From assembly GCF_011397635.1 (NCBI RefSeq), contig NC_064759.1:14652428-14716427 (forward strand): a DNA stretch of 64,000 nt, written 5' to 3'. Position numbers and translations under genes: made by a program. The DNA is from Epinephelus fuscoguttatus. Taxonomy: Eukaryota > Chordata > Actinopteri > Perciformes > Serranidae. Each line of letters opens with the position of its first letter. Positions within the stretch are counted from its first letter, which is position 1. Below, one piece after another: positions 12,063-23,470 of the stretch. Below the pieces are notes generated by a model. It ran no database searches. It had not been told where the DNA came from and was given only the letters and a program-made list of their open reading frames with translations.

Positions 12063-13155
12063 AACTTTTGTTTATCAAGTCAAAGATCTAGGACTTTTCT
12101 AGGCACAAAGACTTCTCTCAGATTTTAATCGCAAATTTGTTAACAATCCCTGTTAGTGAGCACTTCCCCTTTCCCAAGATAATCCATCCACTTGACAAGT
12201 GTGACATATCAAGATGATGATTAAACAGCATCATTAAGACACGTGTGCAGTGTGACACATCTTCTCATAGTGTTGATCAGGTTGTTGATTGTTGCCTGTG
12301 AAATGTTGGCCTGCTCCTCTTCGAGTGGCTGTGTGAAGTTGCTGGATATTGGCAGGACACTGTCGTACATTCCGATCCAGAGCATCGAAAACATGCTCAG
12401 TGTGAAGGAATTTTGCTGTGTTACGGCCTTTAGTCTCGGTCAGTAAAGCAAATGGATGATGGTTATACTCAAGGTAACAGTCAGGTCAGCAAAGGTCTTC
12501 AAAGAGGCCTCGAGGTCGAAATGCACTTTATCTCTGGTCCCATTGTTGTGGCAGAGGGAGTACTTCTGCCCAGACAAGGGTTCCTAGCAGACTCCGGTGG
12601 TAAGGTAACATAACACACAGTATCCAGTATCACACTGTAGGCGGTAAATTATGGACATTAATGGTCACTGCTGGTTCAGATAAGCTATGGCAGTTGCCAT
12701 AGCTCTCAAGGTTGACTCCAGGCTCAACATATTCTTTTTAGATATGTGCATTTTGTAAGAGACAGTCGAGGTGATTTAGAGCGAGCCAGGTGAGCATGCT
12801 GTCGGGTCAAGACCCTGGTGAGGACAACGAGCATGCAGATGAGCTTCCCTGACAAGGTTTCTGACATTCTGCACCAACATTTTTCAAACGCTCAAAACAA
12901 TTACTGCATCAGCTGTCGAGGTGGCTGGTCTCGAATGATCTTGGATATTAAGTTCCTGAGCTGGTGTGGTTACATGTGGTCCGGGGTTGTGCCAAATTCA
13001 TTGAAACAACATTGGAATTGCTTAGTGAAAAAAATATCCAGTTCACAGACAAAAGCTCTGTTGTACATTCCTGCAGTCAGCATGCCAATGACACGCTTCC
13101 TCAAAACTTCCAACGTGTATCATTGTGTTGTGTGATGAAACTGCACATTTCAGAG

Positions 13156-13376
13156 CAGTGGTTCCCAAATGGTCTAGCAACGGGGTCCAAATTTCTCTTT
13201 AGACATTAGTTCAAGTTTGCCGTCTCTGTAAAGTCTATTAGTCACTCACTCTACTTCAGAAAACGGCACTTCAAAATAAAAGCTCTGTGCTGGAAATTCA
13301 CTGTACTTAAAGATAAAGTGAGTCACTTGCGGCCTATTCAGACTTTGAACCGCAACCCACCATTTGGGAACCACTG
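13156..13376. mobile_element. Short hAT MITE inside the Tc1 element
   Basis: The ends are cagtggttcccaaatgg and ccatttgggaaccactg, a perfect 17-base inverted pair. Total length is 221 bases. The flanks tttcagag and tcttggag are plausible decayed 8-base target duplications. It interrupts Tc1 sequence, which runs from ctgcacatttcagag straight into gaccttttattgtg. Confidence 0.85.
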
Positions 13377-13637
13377 TCTTGGAGTGACCTTTTATTGTGA
13401 CTATCCCAAGGCACACCTGTGTAGTAATGATGCCTTTTAATCAGCTTCTTAATACGCCACACCTGACAGGTGGATGGATTATCTTGGAAAAGGAGGTGCT
13501 CACTCACAGGTTCAACAAATTTGCAACCAAAATGTGAGAAAAATAAATCTCTCGAGTGCATAAAATAAGATCTTGAACCTAAACCTGTGAAAATGAGAGC
13601 AAAAACAAATGTTGCATGTAAATTTCTGTTTAGTGTA

Positions 13638-14921
13638 AACAACAAACAAAATGCTTTGCAAGAGATTCATACTTAAAACAAGAGGTCAAAGTTTAATATA
13701 AATAAGTTTCACTATTACGAACCTCTGAGCTGTGAGGTTTATGTGTAAGTTGTTCACTAGTGTGTACCAGAGGCAGCGCTCCTATTCTTTTGGATATGCA
13801 TAGATCAATAGGAGAGACAACACACAAACGTAAAGGTTACATACAGTCACAGGACCAGTGTTTTTGCATGTTGGAATTATTTAAAACTGATCAGGAATAG
13901 TGTTTCTTTTATATTACTGTAACTTTTAATTTAGATTTATAATTATTAAAAAAAAAAAAAAAAGATCTTTCTAACTTCTTTCACTCGTGCGAAACGTGAC
14001 CTGCAGAGACATGAAACCTGGATGAAATGTATAATCCACCATTATCAAAGACAAAAGTTCGATGTGATGAATTACAGATTTCAGCCTTGTTTAAAATCTC
14101 TGCAAGTTGATTTTTGGTTTTTACACCAAAGCTAAATGAGACGAAAACAAAGGCAGCATGGAGCAAAACAAAACACAATTAAAAATCTAAAACAAAAAAA
14201 CGTGGCACGCTCTGAAAATGTTTTAGTAAATCAGCGAAAACATGCAAAGACACTGGAGGTCCTTCAACGCCTCACTGAGTGATGCCTTCACAGTACCTGT
14301 GCCTGTGTGAACACGCACAAAGACAAACAGTGCGAACAAATCAAACTCTGCAGTGCATAGAAGGTTTACATGGGAAGAGAGAACTCAGGTGCTGCCTGAT
14401 AACTGACACACTGATCTGATTTTGGCGACTCGATCGTAAAAGTCTCGGACTGTTAAACTGTTTTCATCTCGGAGACGTTTGAGAACTCAAAGTAGTGCAG
14501 TTATCCTTATTGCGGATGGTTTCTCATGCACAAACACTGCAATCTTCCTACCGTAAAACAGTGAAAGTTCAGTCATATGTCACAACTCATCAAACACAAC
14601 TTAGTTAGCTTAGATGCACCTCCTCAGTGTTAAAAACAAAGGTACTAAGAGAAGGACGACGCAGATACATGTGTCATATCGGAGCAAAAGCTTTTACAGC
14701 TGTTACAATCAAAACAGTCCTTCATCTCAGGAGTAACCGCCCGTCTCTGCTCCTCTTTGGAATTTCCTCTGTGTGTAGATATTAAATGTATTTTAGTGCA
14801 TTCCCTGAAGAGTTTTCTGTAATGAGGTGTTTTTTTTTGTTTTTTTTAAAAAAACGTCTGTCATTTTCCCAGAGGAGGTTTTTTTTCCATGCTAACTAAA
14901 GGTATGTCCCGTCCCAAGGTG
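13638..14921 (-). other. josd2: Probable josd2 3'UTR and intergenic DNA
   Basis: Low-complexity, mostly non-repetitive sequence follows the josd2 stop codon on the minus strand. Minus-strand ATTAAA candidates lie near 13925 and 13692, but none is compelling. No gene is recognised, so the exact 3' end of josd2 is undetermined. Confidence 0.4.
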
Positions 14922-15254
14922 TCACTTCTTGGGATTGTCAGAGTTCAGCCACGAACCGTCCTCCTCCACCTCCCGGCGGACGACCAGGAGCATCTCTGCC
15001 ACATCCTGAGAAAGCTGTTCGCTGAGAAATGTGCTGAAAGAGAAACACGGACGACGGGAGATGAAAGGTTAGAATAACATGGACACAGACAGAGGGACAG
15101 ATCACTGGGGTGCAGCGCTCTAACACAAACAAACAGTGAGGTAAGCCCCATGTGACCACTCATATGGGATGACTCACTCGCTGAGACAGAAATCAAGCAG
15201 CGCGTCAAAGCCAAGTTTTGATCTCACTCAGGGCAGACACTCACAAACACACAA

Positions 15255-15302
<48 letters not shown>

Positions 15303-18300
15303 CATGTAGGCCTTTTAGAAAGCAGATATCGTCTTAGATTGATATCTTAATATTCTAAGTGTCTTTTCCTGGTAAAGGCCACATTAGGCTCTGATCAGAC
15401 AGAGCGTGTTTGCAAGTTACAAAACGCACCCTACTGCCTTTTTGTGGAACCTGCCTCAGCCAGACACAGCACTTTTTGCAGCTTGCTGTGTCCTTTTTCT
15501 ATTGTTGCTAGGCAACCACTCCATCACCTGTCCTTAGCTTAACTGCTATTTTGCTGTGAAGTAAACTCACAAATCTGTACCTTAAATGTCTGCATGAAAA
15601 ATAGACAGGTGGGAGGCACTTGCTGTAGCTCTGATTGAGGGTGAGAGGCTGTGCCCAAATAGTACACTGGTCACAGGAATATGGAGATGCGTGTGGGTAT
15701 ATGAGACCCTCAGGAAAAGGAGGAATCACACAGAGTACAACCAGCTGGTCCAGGAGCTTCACCTGGGTGATGATCGGTTTATGGCTTATTTTAGGATACG
15801 GCCCTGATCACACAGAGAGCGTTTCAGCAGCTGGAGGCAACTTTTTCTAATCGTTTTTAATGAGAATGAAGCTTTTTGCTCGTGTTTTGTTGCGTTGAGA
15901 TGCACCTTGCATTTCTGAGCTGTAGGCACCTGGCGTTTTTGCCGAAGCATTCTGAACTCCTCAAGTTGAAAAAAAACTTTCAACTCAGAGTGGAAAAGCG
16001 CCCCATGTCATCTCAGCTTTTTTCCCCATTGTCCAATGAGATGATTTGAGAGGCGGGCCATCTGTGGTGGTCACGACATCAAGTTTACAGTTGGTAAACA
16101 ACGGAGGAGAAGCTAATATGCCCGGAAACAGCCATCATGGAGGTGAAGCTCCTCGACCAACTGGTGGTACTCCCTGCAAATCACCCACCTTATTAGGGTC
16201 TCACATACCCACACAGATCTGTTTCCCTGTGCCAAACTATTTGCTGACAGCCTCTCACCCTCAACCAGACCTACAGCAACTACCCTCTGCCTCAACATTT
16301 TAGTAACAAACTACTAACTACTGTGTAATAAATTAAACAAATAAACAAACGGTAGATTGATTACATGGGAAGGTTAGGGTAAGGAGGTAATGGGGTGGTT
16401 GCCTGGCAACAATTAAAAGCCATAGCAGCATTTTTCTTAGTAGTAGCATTCAATTAAAAAAAAAAAGGGCAGTGCAGTGCGTCTCACATTTTGCAACCTT
16501 GCAACGTTACAGTTGGTAAAACATTAAATTAGCCAAGTTGAGGCGACAGTTTGTTCAGATATGTCTATCGGTCTCAATCATTTTCTCCACATTGCTGATG
16601 ATTATTTGTCTAAAATCTCATTGTGGGAATATTTTATAAAGCGCCAGCAGGCAAACCTACAATATCATCACAACATGGTGTTTAGTGAAAAATATCGTGA
16701 CGTCTATGTTGCCCAGCCAAATGTGACTGTACGTTCTTACCGTAGTTCTGCTTCTCCCCCGATACAGACAGGACTCTTCAGTTTGGAGTCCAGGTTGTAG
16801 TACTGTCCGTTAACTTGCCTAACCGCGAGCCAGTGCCGCCGTCTGAGCGGGAGGGACACGATCCCCAAAGATACTCGTGACGGGACGTTGAGAATAAAAC
16901 CCTGGACCTTTGACATGCAGAGGCTCTGAACCGTCCTGTATTTTTAAAAGAAGGGAGAAAGAAAGCATCAAAGAAAACTCACACCTTGAGATGTTTTTAG
17001 TAATCTGTTATGTTCAGTATATTTCACTGTGGACTGCTCAGGTGCACCCACTCGACCTCAACCTGGCTCGCCGACTTCTGCTTTACATACTGACTTCCTA
17101 AATGTTGTAAAATGAGAGCTTAATGTTTGACATGCAGCTGGAGATGGGTATGAGTATGAGTATGAGTCACGCCTCTTATGTACAGAGCAACATGCCCTAG
17201 GGTTGCACATCATGATAGACTAGTATTTGCATAGATAAAGATATGTCTCTGTGTCTGCCTGTGAGTCTAAAAAGATGCGTTTGTCCTTTGATTGCGATGG
17301 CCTACCACAAAAAGCTGATGCTTAGAGATGAGCTTTTAATATTTAAACTCCAAAAACTCCCATAGAAATAAACCAGATAAAAAGCAAGCCCAGAAACTCA
17401 GAGTACTCTGGGGATTCACGGGGCTCAGTGTGTCTCACTCACCTGCGTTTGTCCCACCACACTGCAGCCAGTTCCCGGCTCTGTAGTGCCGCCATGATGA
17501 CATTGACGTCATAGTTCCCTGTACCTAACACGGAGCGATGAGGGTTCACCACACACTGTGGAGCCAGCCTGCACGAAGGGAGCAACAGAACAAGAGAGCA
17601 TTTTGAAGGAACAAGTCCACCTCAAATATGGTTACTAGGCGTCAGGACCGCTCTGACGTTTTGTGTACTCTCGTTTTTGTGCGAACATCTCCACCCTCTG
17701 GGCTCGACTGTCAAGCCCAACATCCATGGTGAATTAGCAGGATGTTGCTGCATCTTTTTTCAGATCTGTTCCTCGTTCGAATAAATCATTTTTATTCATA
17801 ACAACCTGGACAAAGATTCTTTGAGTTGATAGGTCACATGGATTCCCACGGGAAATTCTTTAGCCAAGGTCACAAGCTACTCAGATCGTGACTCAACTCA
17901 TAGTCAATGAAGTTAGTATGGCATCCTTAACAACAGCCACACTAAATACAGCGGCCTGCAGTGTGAAACTGCACCACCACCACTCAGTTCAAGTCTTGAT
18001 GCTGTAGATTTCCAGCTTATTTAAAGACGCTGACTTTAACAATGGGACAGAACACAGTGATGAGAGTTTTGGGCTGCACTCCCTGTTGAGACATCAGTCA
18101 GTGGAAGAGGTGTTTTCACAGCATTGCTCTAAAATCACAATGTGATTCATTTGTTTTGTGTTTCCATGTGGTTGTTTTCTATCGTTTTGTAATCACAGGG
18201 GTCTCTTTTGTGTCTCATTGACATCTCTTTGTAGTCATTTTTGTCTACTTCTGGTTATTCTGTATTGTTTTCTACTCACAATTTGTGTCTCTTTGGGGTG

Positions 18301-19537
18301 ATTTTATATCTTTTGTGTCTCTTTGTGATAATTCTGTGTCTTCTTGTGGATGTTTTGTGTCTCTTCATGTAATTTTGTGTCTTTTTTTGATTTTTGTCTC
18401 TTTGTAGTCATTTTGTGTCTCCATGTGGTTGTTTTGTGTCTTTTCGGGTCATTTTTTGTCTTTTTTTTCCTTTGTATATCTCTTTGTAGTCATTTTATGT
18501 CTCTTTGTGGATGTTTTGTGTCTCTTTCAGATAATTTTGTGTCAATTTTATTTGTTTTGTGTCTCTTCTTAGTCCTTTTGTGTCTCCATGTGGTTGTTTT
18601 GTGTCTTTTTTTTAGGTAATCTCTTGTCTGTTTTCTCGTTTTATATTTGTTTGTAGTCATTTTGTGTTTCTTGGTCGTAATTTTGTGTCTCTTCGACATG
18701 ACTTGTACCTTTTTGGGGTAATTTTATGCCTTTTGTGGTCGTATTGTGTCTCCTTGTGGATGTTTTGTGTCTTTCAGGTAATTTTGTGTCTTTTTTATTA
18801 GTTTTGTGTCTCTTTGTAGTCATTTTGTGTCTCCATGTGTTTGTTTTGTATCGTTTTGTAGTCTTTCGGCTCTCTTTTGTGTCTTATTGATAAAATTTGT
18901 GTCTCTTTGGGGTAGTTTTATGTCTTTTCCTGTTAAGTATCTCTTTATAGTCATTTTGTGTCTACTCTACTTCTGGTTATTTTCTATTGTTTTGTAGTTA
19001 CAATTTGTGTCTCTTTGGGGTAATTTTATGTCTTTTGTGGTCCTTTTGTGTCTCTATGTGGTTGTTTTAAATCGTTTTGTAGTCTTATGGGTCTCTTTTG
19101 TCTCTTACTGACATAATGTGTGTCTCTTTCAGGTAATTTTGTGTCTTCTTTATTTGTGTTGTGTCTCTTTGTAGTCATTTTGGATCTCCTTGTGGATGTT
19201 TTGTGTCTCTTTCAGGCAATTTCTGTAATTTCTAGTTTTAAATCTGGTTTGTGTCTCTTTGTAGTCATCTTGTGCCCATTTTTAGATATGTTTTGAGTCA
19301 TACCCCTGTTGTTAACTAATGTGTTTTAGAATATTTTATGCTTGATACAAACCAACAATATATGTTTTAGTTATATGATAGGAAACACCGACACATCCTG
19401 GAAATGTTACCCTACCGTTTGCAGATATCATCGGCTGTCTCCTTGGTGAACACCCGCTCCTGGAGCACGTTGTTGAGTGCATGAATCGCGCACAGCTCCA
19501 ATCGTTGCTTCTCATGAAACACCTCTCCTTCGCTCAT
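14922..19537 (-). CDS. josd2: Josephin-2 deubiquitinase
   Basis: A cysteine protease of the Josephin family that cleaves ubiquitin. Four coding exons on the minus strand, 19537-19416, 17568-17443, 16935-16741 and 15033-14922, join in frame to 184 residues, close to the human length of 188. The start ATG is at 19537. The catalytic Cys16 lies in [11 protein letters not shown], His117 in LRRRHWLAV, and Asp132 in YYNLDSKL, giving the Cys-His-Asn/Asp arrangement known for the family. The internal blocks [19 protein letters not shown] and WWDKRR match JOSD2 better than JOSD1. The product is a single compact Josephin domain with no ubiquitin-interacting motifs, unlike ataxin-3. Introns 1 and 3 are swollen by a minisatellite and a Harbinger derivative. 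The gene diverges from ube2s and converges on ttyh1. Confidence 0.95.
15241..15300. repeat. (CA)n microsatellite in josd2 intron 3
   Basis: A nearly pure run of CA dinucleotides at about 15256-15300, following a shorter interrupted stretch. Confidence 0.95.
15370..16470. mobile_element. PIF/Harbinger-derived foldback element in josd2 intron 3
   Basis: The forward strand at 15724-15797 reads [20 protein letters not shown], which resembles the N-terminal part of PIF/Harbinger transposases. The reverse strand at about 16116-16178 reads [20 protein letters not shown], the same piece in opposite orientation. Outside these, attgttgctaggcaaccac (15501) pairs with gtggttgcctggcaacaat (16394). The element therefore has long inverted arms each carrying the same transposase fragment. 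A further gatcacacagagagcgttt near 15804 resembles gatcagacagagcgtgttt at 15393. It is incapable of making transposase. Confidence 0.65.
18165..19290. repeat. Minisatellite in josd2 intron 1
   Basis: Over 1.1 kb of short units of about 20-25 bases, each ending in ttttgtgtctc. Several unit types recur in partly fixed order: tttgtagtcattttgtgtctc, catgtggttgttttgtgtc, tttcaggtaattttgtgtc and a tttatttg type. This suggests a higher-order pattern. Open frames through it are periodic artefacts. It lies between josd2 exons 1 and 2. Confidence 0.9.
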
Positions 19538-20060
19538 ACTAAATCTTATCACACACAGGCACACAGAGGAAGAACCGTTAACAGATAAACATGAGCTACA
19601 ACACAGTTAGCTGTGCAGCTATCACACGAGGCTAACGATAACTTTAAAGTCGTTAGCTTACCGTAACGGCGGCTAAACTGTGGCAGCCTGCTGATTATAC
19701 TCTGTGTTCGGATGCTGACAGTTGGCAAAACAACGGCAAAGTCAACTATTATTAATCGACAATAGCGACATGAAGCTACTGACCTGCTGATAAAGCGCTT
19801 CCCCGTTAAAAAAGAGATGCTGGAGTCTGACAGCTACATCCAGAAACCGGAAGCAGATCCGTTGTTTTTGTTGTGGTGTTGTTGTTGTGCGGCTGTCACG
19901 CCCATTTACGGTGTTCACAGCAGCACCGGAGCAAAGTAATCTCTGACCCGCTGTGATTCTTATCAAACCGTTGAGATAAAATCACGGTGAAATAAACGTT
20001 AAAGGAAACTTATCTCCGTGGCTACGCACTGGAACAGTCTCAGCTCAGCTCTCAGGACTG
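19538..20060 (-). promoter_or_regulatory. josd2: Probable josd2 promoter and 5'UTR
   Basis: This is the sequence upstream of the josd2 start on the minus strand. It is richer in CG dinucleotides than its surroundings (about 19640-19980) and has no obvious TATA box. The transcription start cannot be placed from sequence alone. Confidence 0.4.
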
Positions 20061-20293
20061 TGGACGTTGTGTTGAAGCGCCCTCTAGTGGCGGTGACGGT
20101 GATTTATAGACCATAATCTGTCCTGCAAACCTTACACAGTTTATGTAAATTTAATCAGTCAATAAATGAGTCATACGCATATATTATATTATATATTATA
20201 TTATACGCATATAAAAGTGTTTCTGAGTAAAAAAAATGTTTTAAAAAGTGCAGGAACTGAAAAGAAAAAGCACAAAAGAGCCTACTGATTATG

Positions 20294-21990
20294 TCCATGG
20301 GTGAATTATGATGCAGTGGGCCCCTGGGCAAAAACATGCAAAGGGCCCCACCACCTCTCCCACAGATGAGCAAGACACACAGACTTGGTTGTGTGTGTGT
20401 CTTTGTAGTTGTTTGGTATCATCCTCTGGCTATTTTACATTGTTTTGTAGTCGTTTGTCTCTTTTGCATCTTATTGACATAATTTTTTGGTCATTTTGTG
20501 TGGCTGTTTTGTGTTTCTTTGAGGGGATTTTGTGCCTTTCTTATTCTTTTTGTGTCATTTGTAGTCATAATTTGCATTTCTTTGGGATACTTTTATGTCT
20601 TCTTTGGTCATTTTGCATCTCTTTCTAGTCATTTGGTTATTTTGTGTCTCTTTGAGGTAATTTTATGTCTTTTTTTAAGTCATTTTGCGTCTCCTTGTAG
20701 CCATTTTGTGTTTCCCTCTGGTTATTTTGTAGCTGTTTGGGTCTCTTTTGTCTCTTACTATATGTCTCATTGGGATAATGTTATGTCTTTTTTGGTCATT
20801 TTGCATCACTTTCTAGTGATTTTGTGTCTCCTCGTGGTTGTTTTGTGTCTCTTGGAGGTGGTTTTGTGATTTACTTAATTCATTTTGTGTCCCATTTTAG
20901 TCATTACGTGTGTACTTCTGGTTATTTTGTATAATTCTGAGGTCGTTTGGGTCTCTTTTTTGTCTCATTGACGTAATATGTGTCTCTGAGGTTATTTTAT
21001 GTCTCTTTTGGTGATTTTGTGTCTCTTTGGGGCCATTTTGTATACTTTTGTGTCTCTCTGTAATCATTTTGTGTCTCCTGCTGGTTATTTTGTATTGTTT
21101 TGTAGACATCATTTGTATCTCTTTGGGGTCATTTGATGTCTCTTTTGGTGATTTTGTGTCTCTTTGGGGCCATTTTGTTTCCTTTTGTGTCTCACTGTAA
21201 TCATTTTGTGTCTCCTGCTGGTTATTTTGTATTGTTTTGTAGACATCATTCGTATCTCTTTGGAGTCATTTGATGTCTCTTTTGGTCATTTTGCATCTCC
21301 TTTTAGTCATTTGTGAATACCTCTGGTTATTATGTGTCTCTTTGAGGTCTTTTTAAGTCATTTTGTGTCTCCTTCTGGTTATTTTGTAGCCACTTGGGTC
21401 TCTTGTGTCTTATTATTGTAATTGGTTGTCTCTTTGAAGTAATTTTAATGTCTTTTTTTATCATTTCGCATCACTTTCTGGTCATTTTGTGTCTCCTCAT
21501 GGTAGTTTTGTGTGTCTTTGAGGGGATTTTTTGTTTTATTTCATTCATTTTGTGTCTCTTTGTAGTCATTTTGTGTCTACTTCTGGTTATTTTGTATAAT
21601 TTTGCAGTCGTTTGGGTCTCTTTTGTGTCTCACTGACATAATCTGTGTCTCTTTGGGGTAATTTTATGTCTTTTTTGGTCATTTTGCATCTCTTTCTAGT
21701 CTTATTGTGTCTCCTTGTGATTGTTTTGTGTCTCCTTGTGTCCCGGTCAGGTAAATTTGTGTCTTTTTGTATTTGTGTGTGTCTTTGTGGTTGTTTTGCT
21801 TGTTTTTGTACATTCTTTTGTGTCTTTGCCTCTCTATGGTCTTTTTGTGTCTCTTCATGGTTATTTTTAACCTCTTCCTGGTCGGTACATGTTAATTTAA
21901 GTGACATTTTGCAAGTGAAGGCCGGGGGGGGCCTTTACACTTTGGACCTCTGGGCCTGTGCCCAGCAGGCCTGTTCAGTAAGCTATCCAT
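20294..21990 (+). mobile_element. Mobile element with internal minisatellite
   Basis: A left flank with gcagtgggcccctgggcaaa and gggccccaccacctctccc, and a right flank with ggccggggggggccttt and gggcctgtgcccagcaggcc, enclose 1.5 kb of short units. These belong to the same family as the josd2 intron 1 array (tttgtagtcattttgtgtct and variants). The outermost bases are imperfectly inverted: atgggtgaattatga at the left and, in reverse complement, atggatagcttactg at the right. Similar gggcccctgggca ends around such minisatellites are familiar to me from other fish genomes, which suggests a mobile unit. The superfamily is unclear. Confidence 0.6.
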
Positions 21991-23100
21991 GATTTATCTT
22001 TACCTGAAAAAATACAGTAACAAATTCCTCGTCTTAAAGAAAGAGTACATATGTTAATACATTAAACAACACATAAACAAATATATATAACATATGGTGT
22101 GATAGAATCTTATAATCTTGTTATTTTATAACGCAGGTCTGGAGGTGGAAATGTTCATACTACTTATTTGCACTCCCACAGCAGTGAAATTTAAGTCTCA
22201 CTAAATTGTATTGTTGCTGCTGTGAGAACAATGCAGAGATTCAAGCAGAGATGTGTTGTTTCAAACTTGGTTATGGGTATCATGGGCATTCTTGGTAAGG
22301 ATATTGTGCCTTCTGGTTGCCAGTGAAGGGGGTTATTCATATGCCTGTGATTTTACAATTTCTTTTTTGGTTGCTACTCTTGATATGTGTTAGTTTTGTT
22401 GATACTAAACTGCCCAGTCAACTCAAGACTCTTGCATCTTGCTACTAACATCCATGACTACAATGGAAATAAATCTTGGACATTACTGTGATATCTCAGT
22501 TGCATGTGATTTTATGTAGCCTTCTCCCTCTTATAATTTAAATTAAACTAAACCAAACTAGACTTTGAAAATATGGAGTGTGGTTGGGAAAGTGGCCGGA
22601 TCATACCATAGACGTGTACATTTTTTCACAATTACATGGTACTGCTGTAAGTAGGTTTTCATGGAGTAAGATATTCAGCTACATTCCCATGTGTTGTTGG
22701 TCATTGGCAAGTTACAACAAGATGAGCATCTCAACTGTATTTTTTCTGTTATAAGGAGAAACCTGAAACATGTGATTTTTTGAGCATGACGGGAGCAATA
22801 TGAGGCTGCATTTGACTGAATGAGAAGTTTTTTGTTTCGTATTTGTGTGTGTATAATCCTGTAAATGTCTTCCTTTATACTTGCTATTATGGGCTGTGTC
22901 TGCTTTAGCTGCATATGGTTTCTGTGGTTTCCATTCTCATGCTGCTGATTAGCTGCAATTTTATATTTATTTCTCTATGTACAAGTTTCACGTTACTATT
23001 AAAATATTATTAATTTAATTAATGCTCCCTCTGCCTTTCTTTAGAAGCGAAGGTGCATTTTCTTGTGTATTTTAATTTTATTTAATGTAACAGATTCGTC
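21991..23100. other. Intergenic DNA between josd2 and ube2s
   Basis: AT-rich, non-coding sequence with no gene or clear repeat boundary. The divergent genes josd2 and ube2s are about 3.9 kb apart, much of it filled by the element to the left. Confidence 0.5.
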
Positions 23101-23139
23101 TTTTCAGTGATGTTCAGGGGTGTGTGTGAGTTTTTTAAA

Positions 23140-23470
23140 CGGACCAATTACTGACTAGCATCAGTCATAGTCACGTTTCTGTGTGGCTGATAGGGTTTCA
23201 ACCTGTGACGCAACGACAACACTATATCACGATTGGCTCAACCTTTCTGACGTATAACGCCACCGAGATGCCCATTGGTCGGTGGTACTAGGTTAAACTG
23301 AGGATCGTATTTTTGTTCCTGTGTCAACGAAAAGAAGAAAAGAAGAGTAGCCAGTGAGACCAGGCTAAGTTTTCATCAAAGATAGTTTCTTTTCTCAAAC
23401 ATTACAGAAACGTTTCCTCACGTCTGACACCAGCAAGACACCAACGGCCTCAGCAGAACTCCTTTTGAAG
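23140..23470 (+). promoter_or_regulatory. ube2s: ube2s promoter with three CCAAT boxes, and 5'UTR
   Basis: A CCAAT at 23144-23148 and two inverted ones (ATTGG at 23232-23236 and 23274-23278, 42 bases apart) lie within 330 bases of the start codon, with no TATA box. A ctgacgta CRE-like half site lies between the inverted pair. Multiple spaced CCAAT boxes binding NF-Y are typical of G2/M-expressed genes, which suits an APC/C cofactor. The TSS is probably about 23310-23350, but this is inferred. Confidence 0.5.

Larger units (their letters stand above)
11711..13637 (-). mobile_element. Degenerate Tc1/mariner element carrying two insertions
   Basis: The left end resembles the Tc1 terminus (ctgaacaaaaattaaacg at 11720-11737) and the right end is gtttagtgta near 13628-13637. 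Inside both ends are the paired subterminal stretches ataatccatccacttgaca (12180) and its inverse near 13470. Transposase traces lie on the minus strand, for example the region matching the EHVWDALD part near 12380-12400. The frame is badly decayed, so the copy is old and inactive. A SINE at 11738-12062 interrupts the left repeat and a hAT MITE at 13156-13376 interrupts the right side. Confidence 0.8.

Noticed and set aside
18344-21992. Several 60-120-codon open frames rich in Cys, Phe and Leu, or in Lys and Thr
   Set aside because: They are periodic translations of the short-unit minisatellites. Similar frames appear on both strands, as expected for such repeats.
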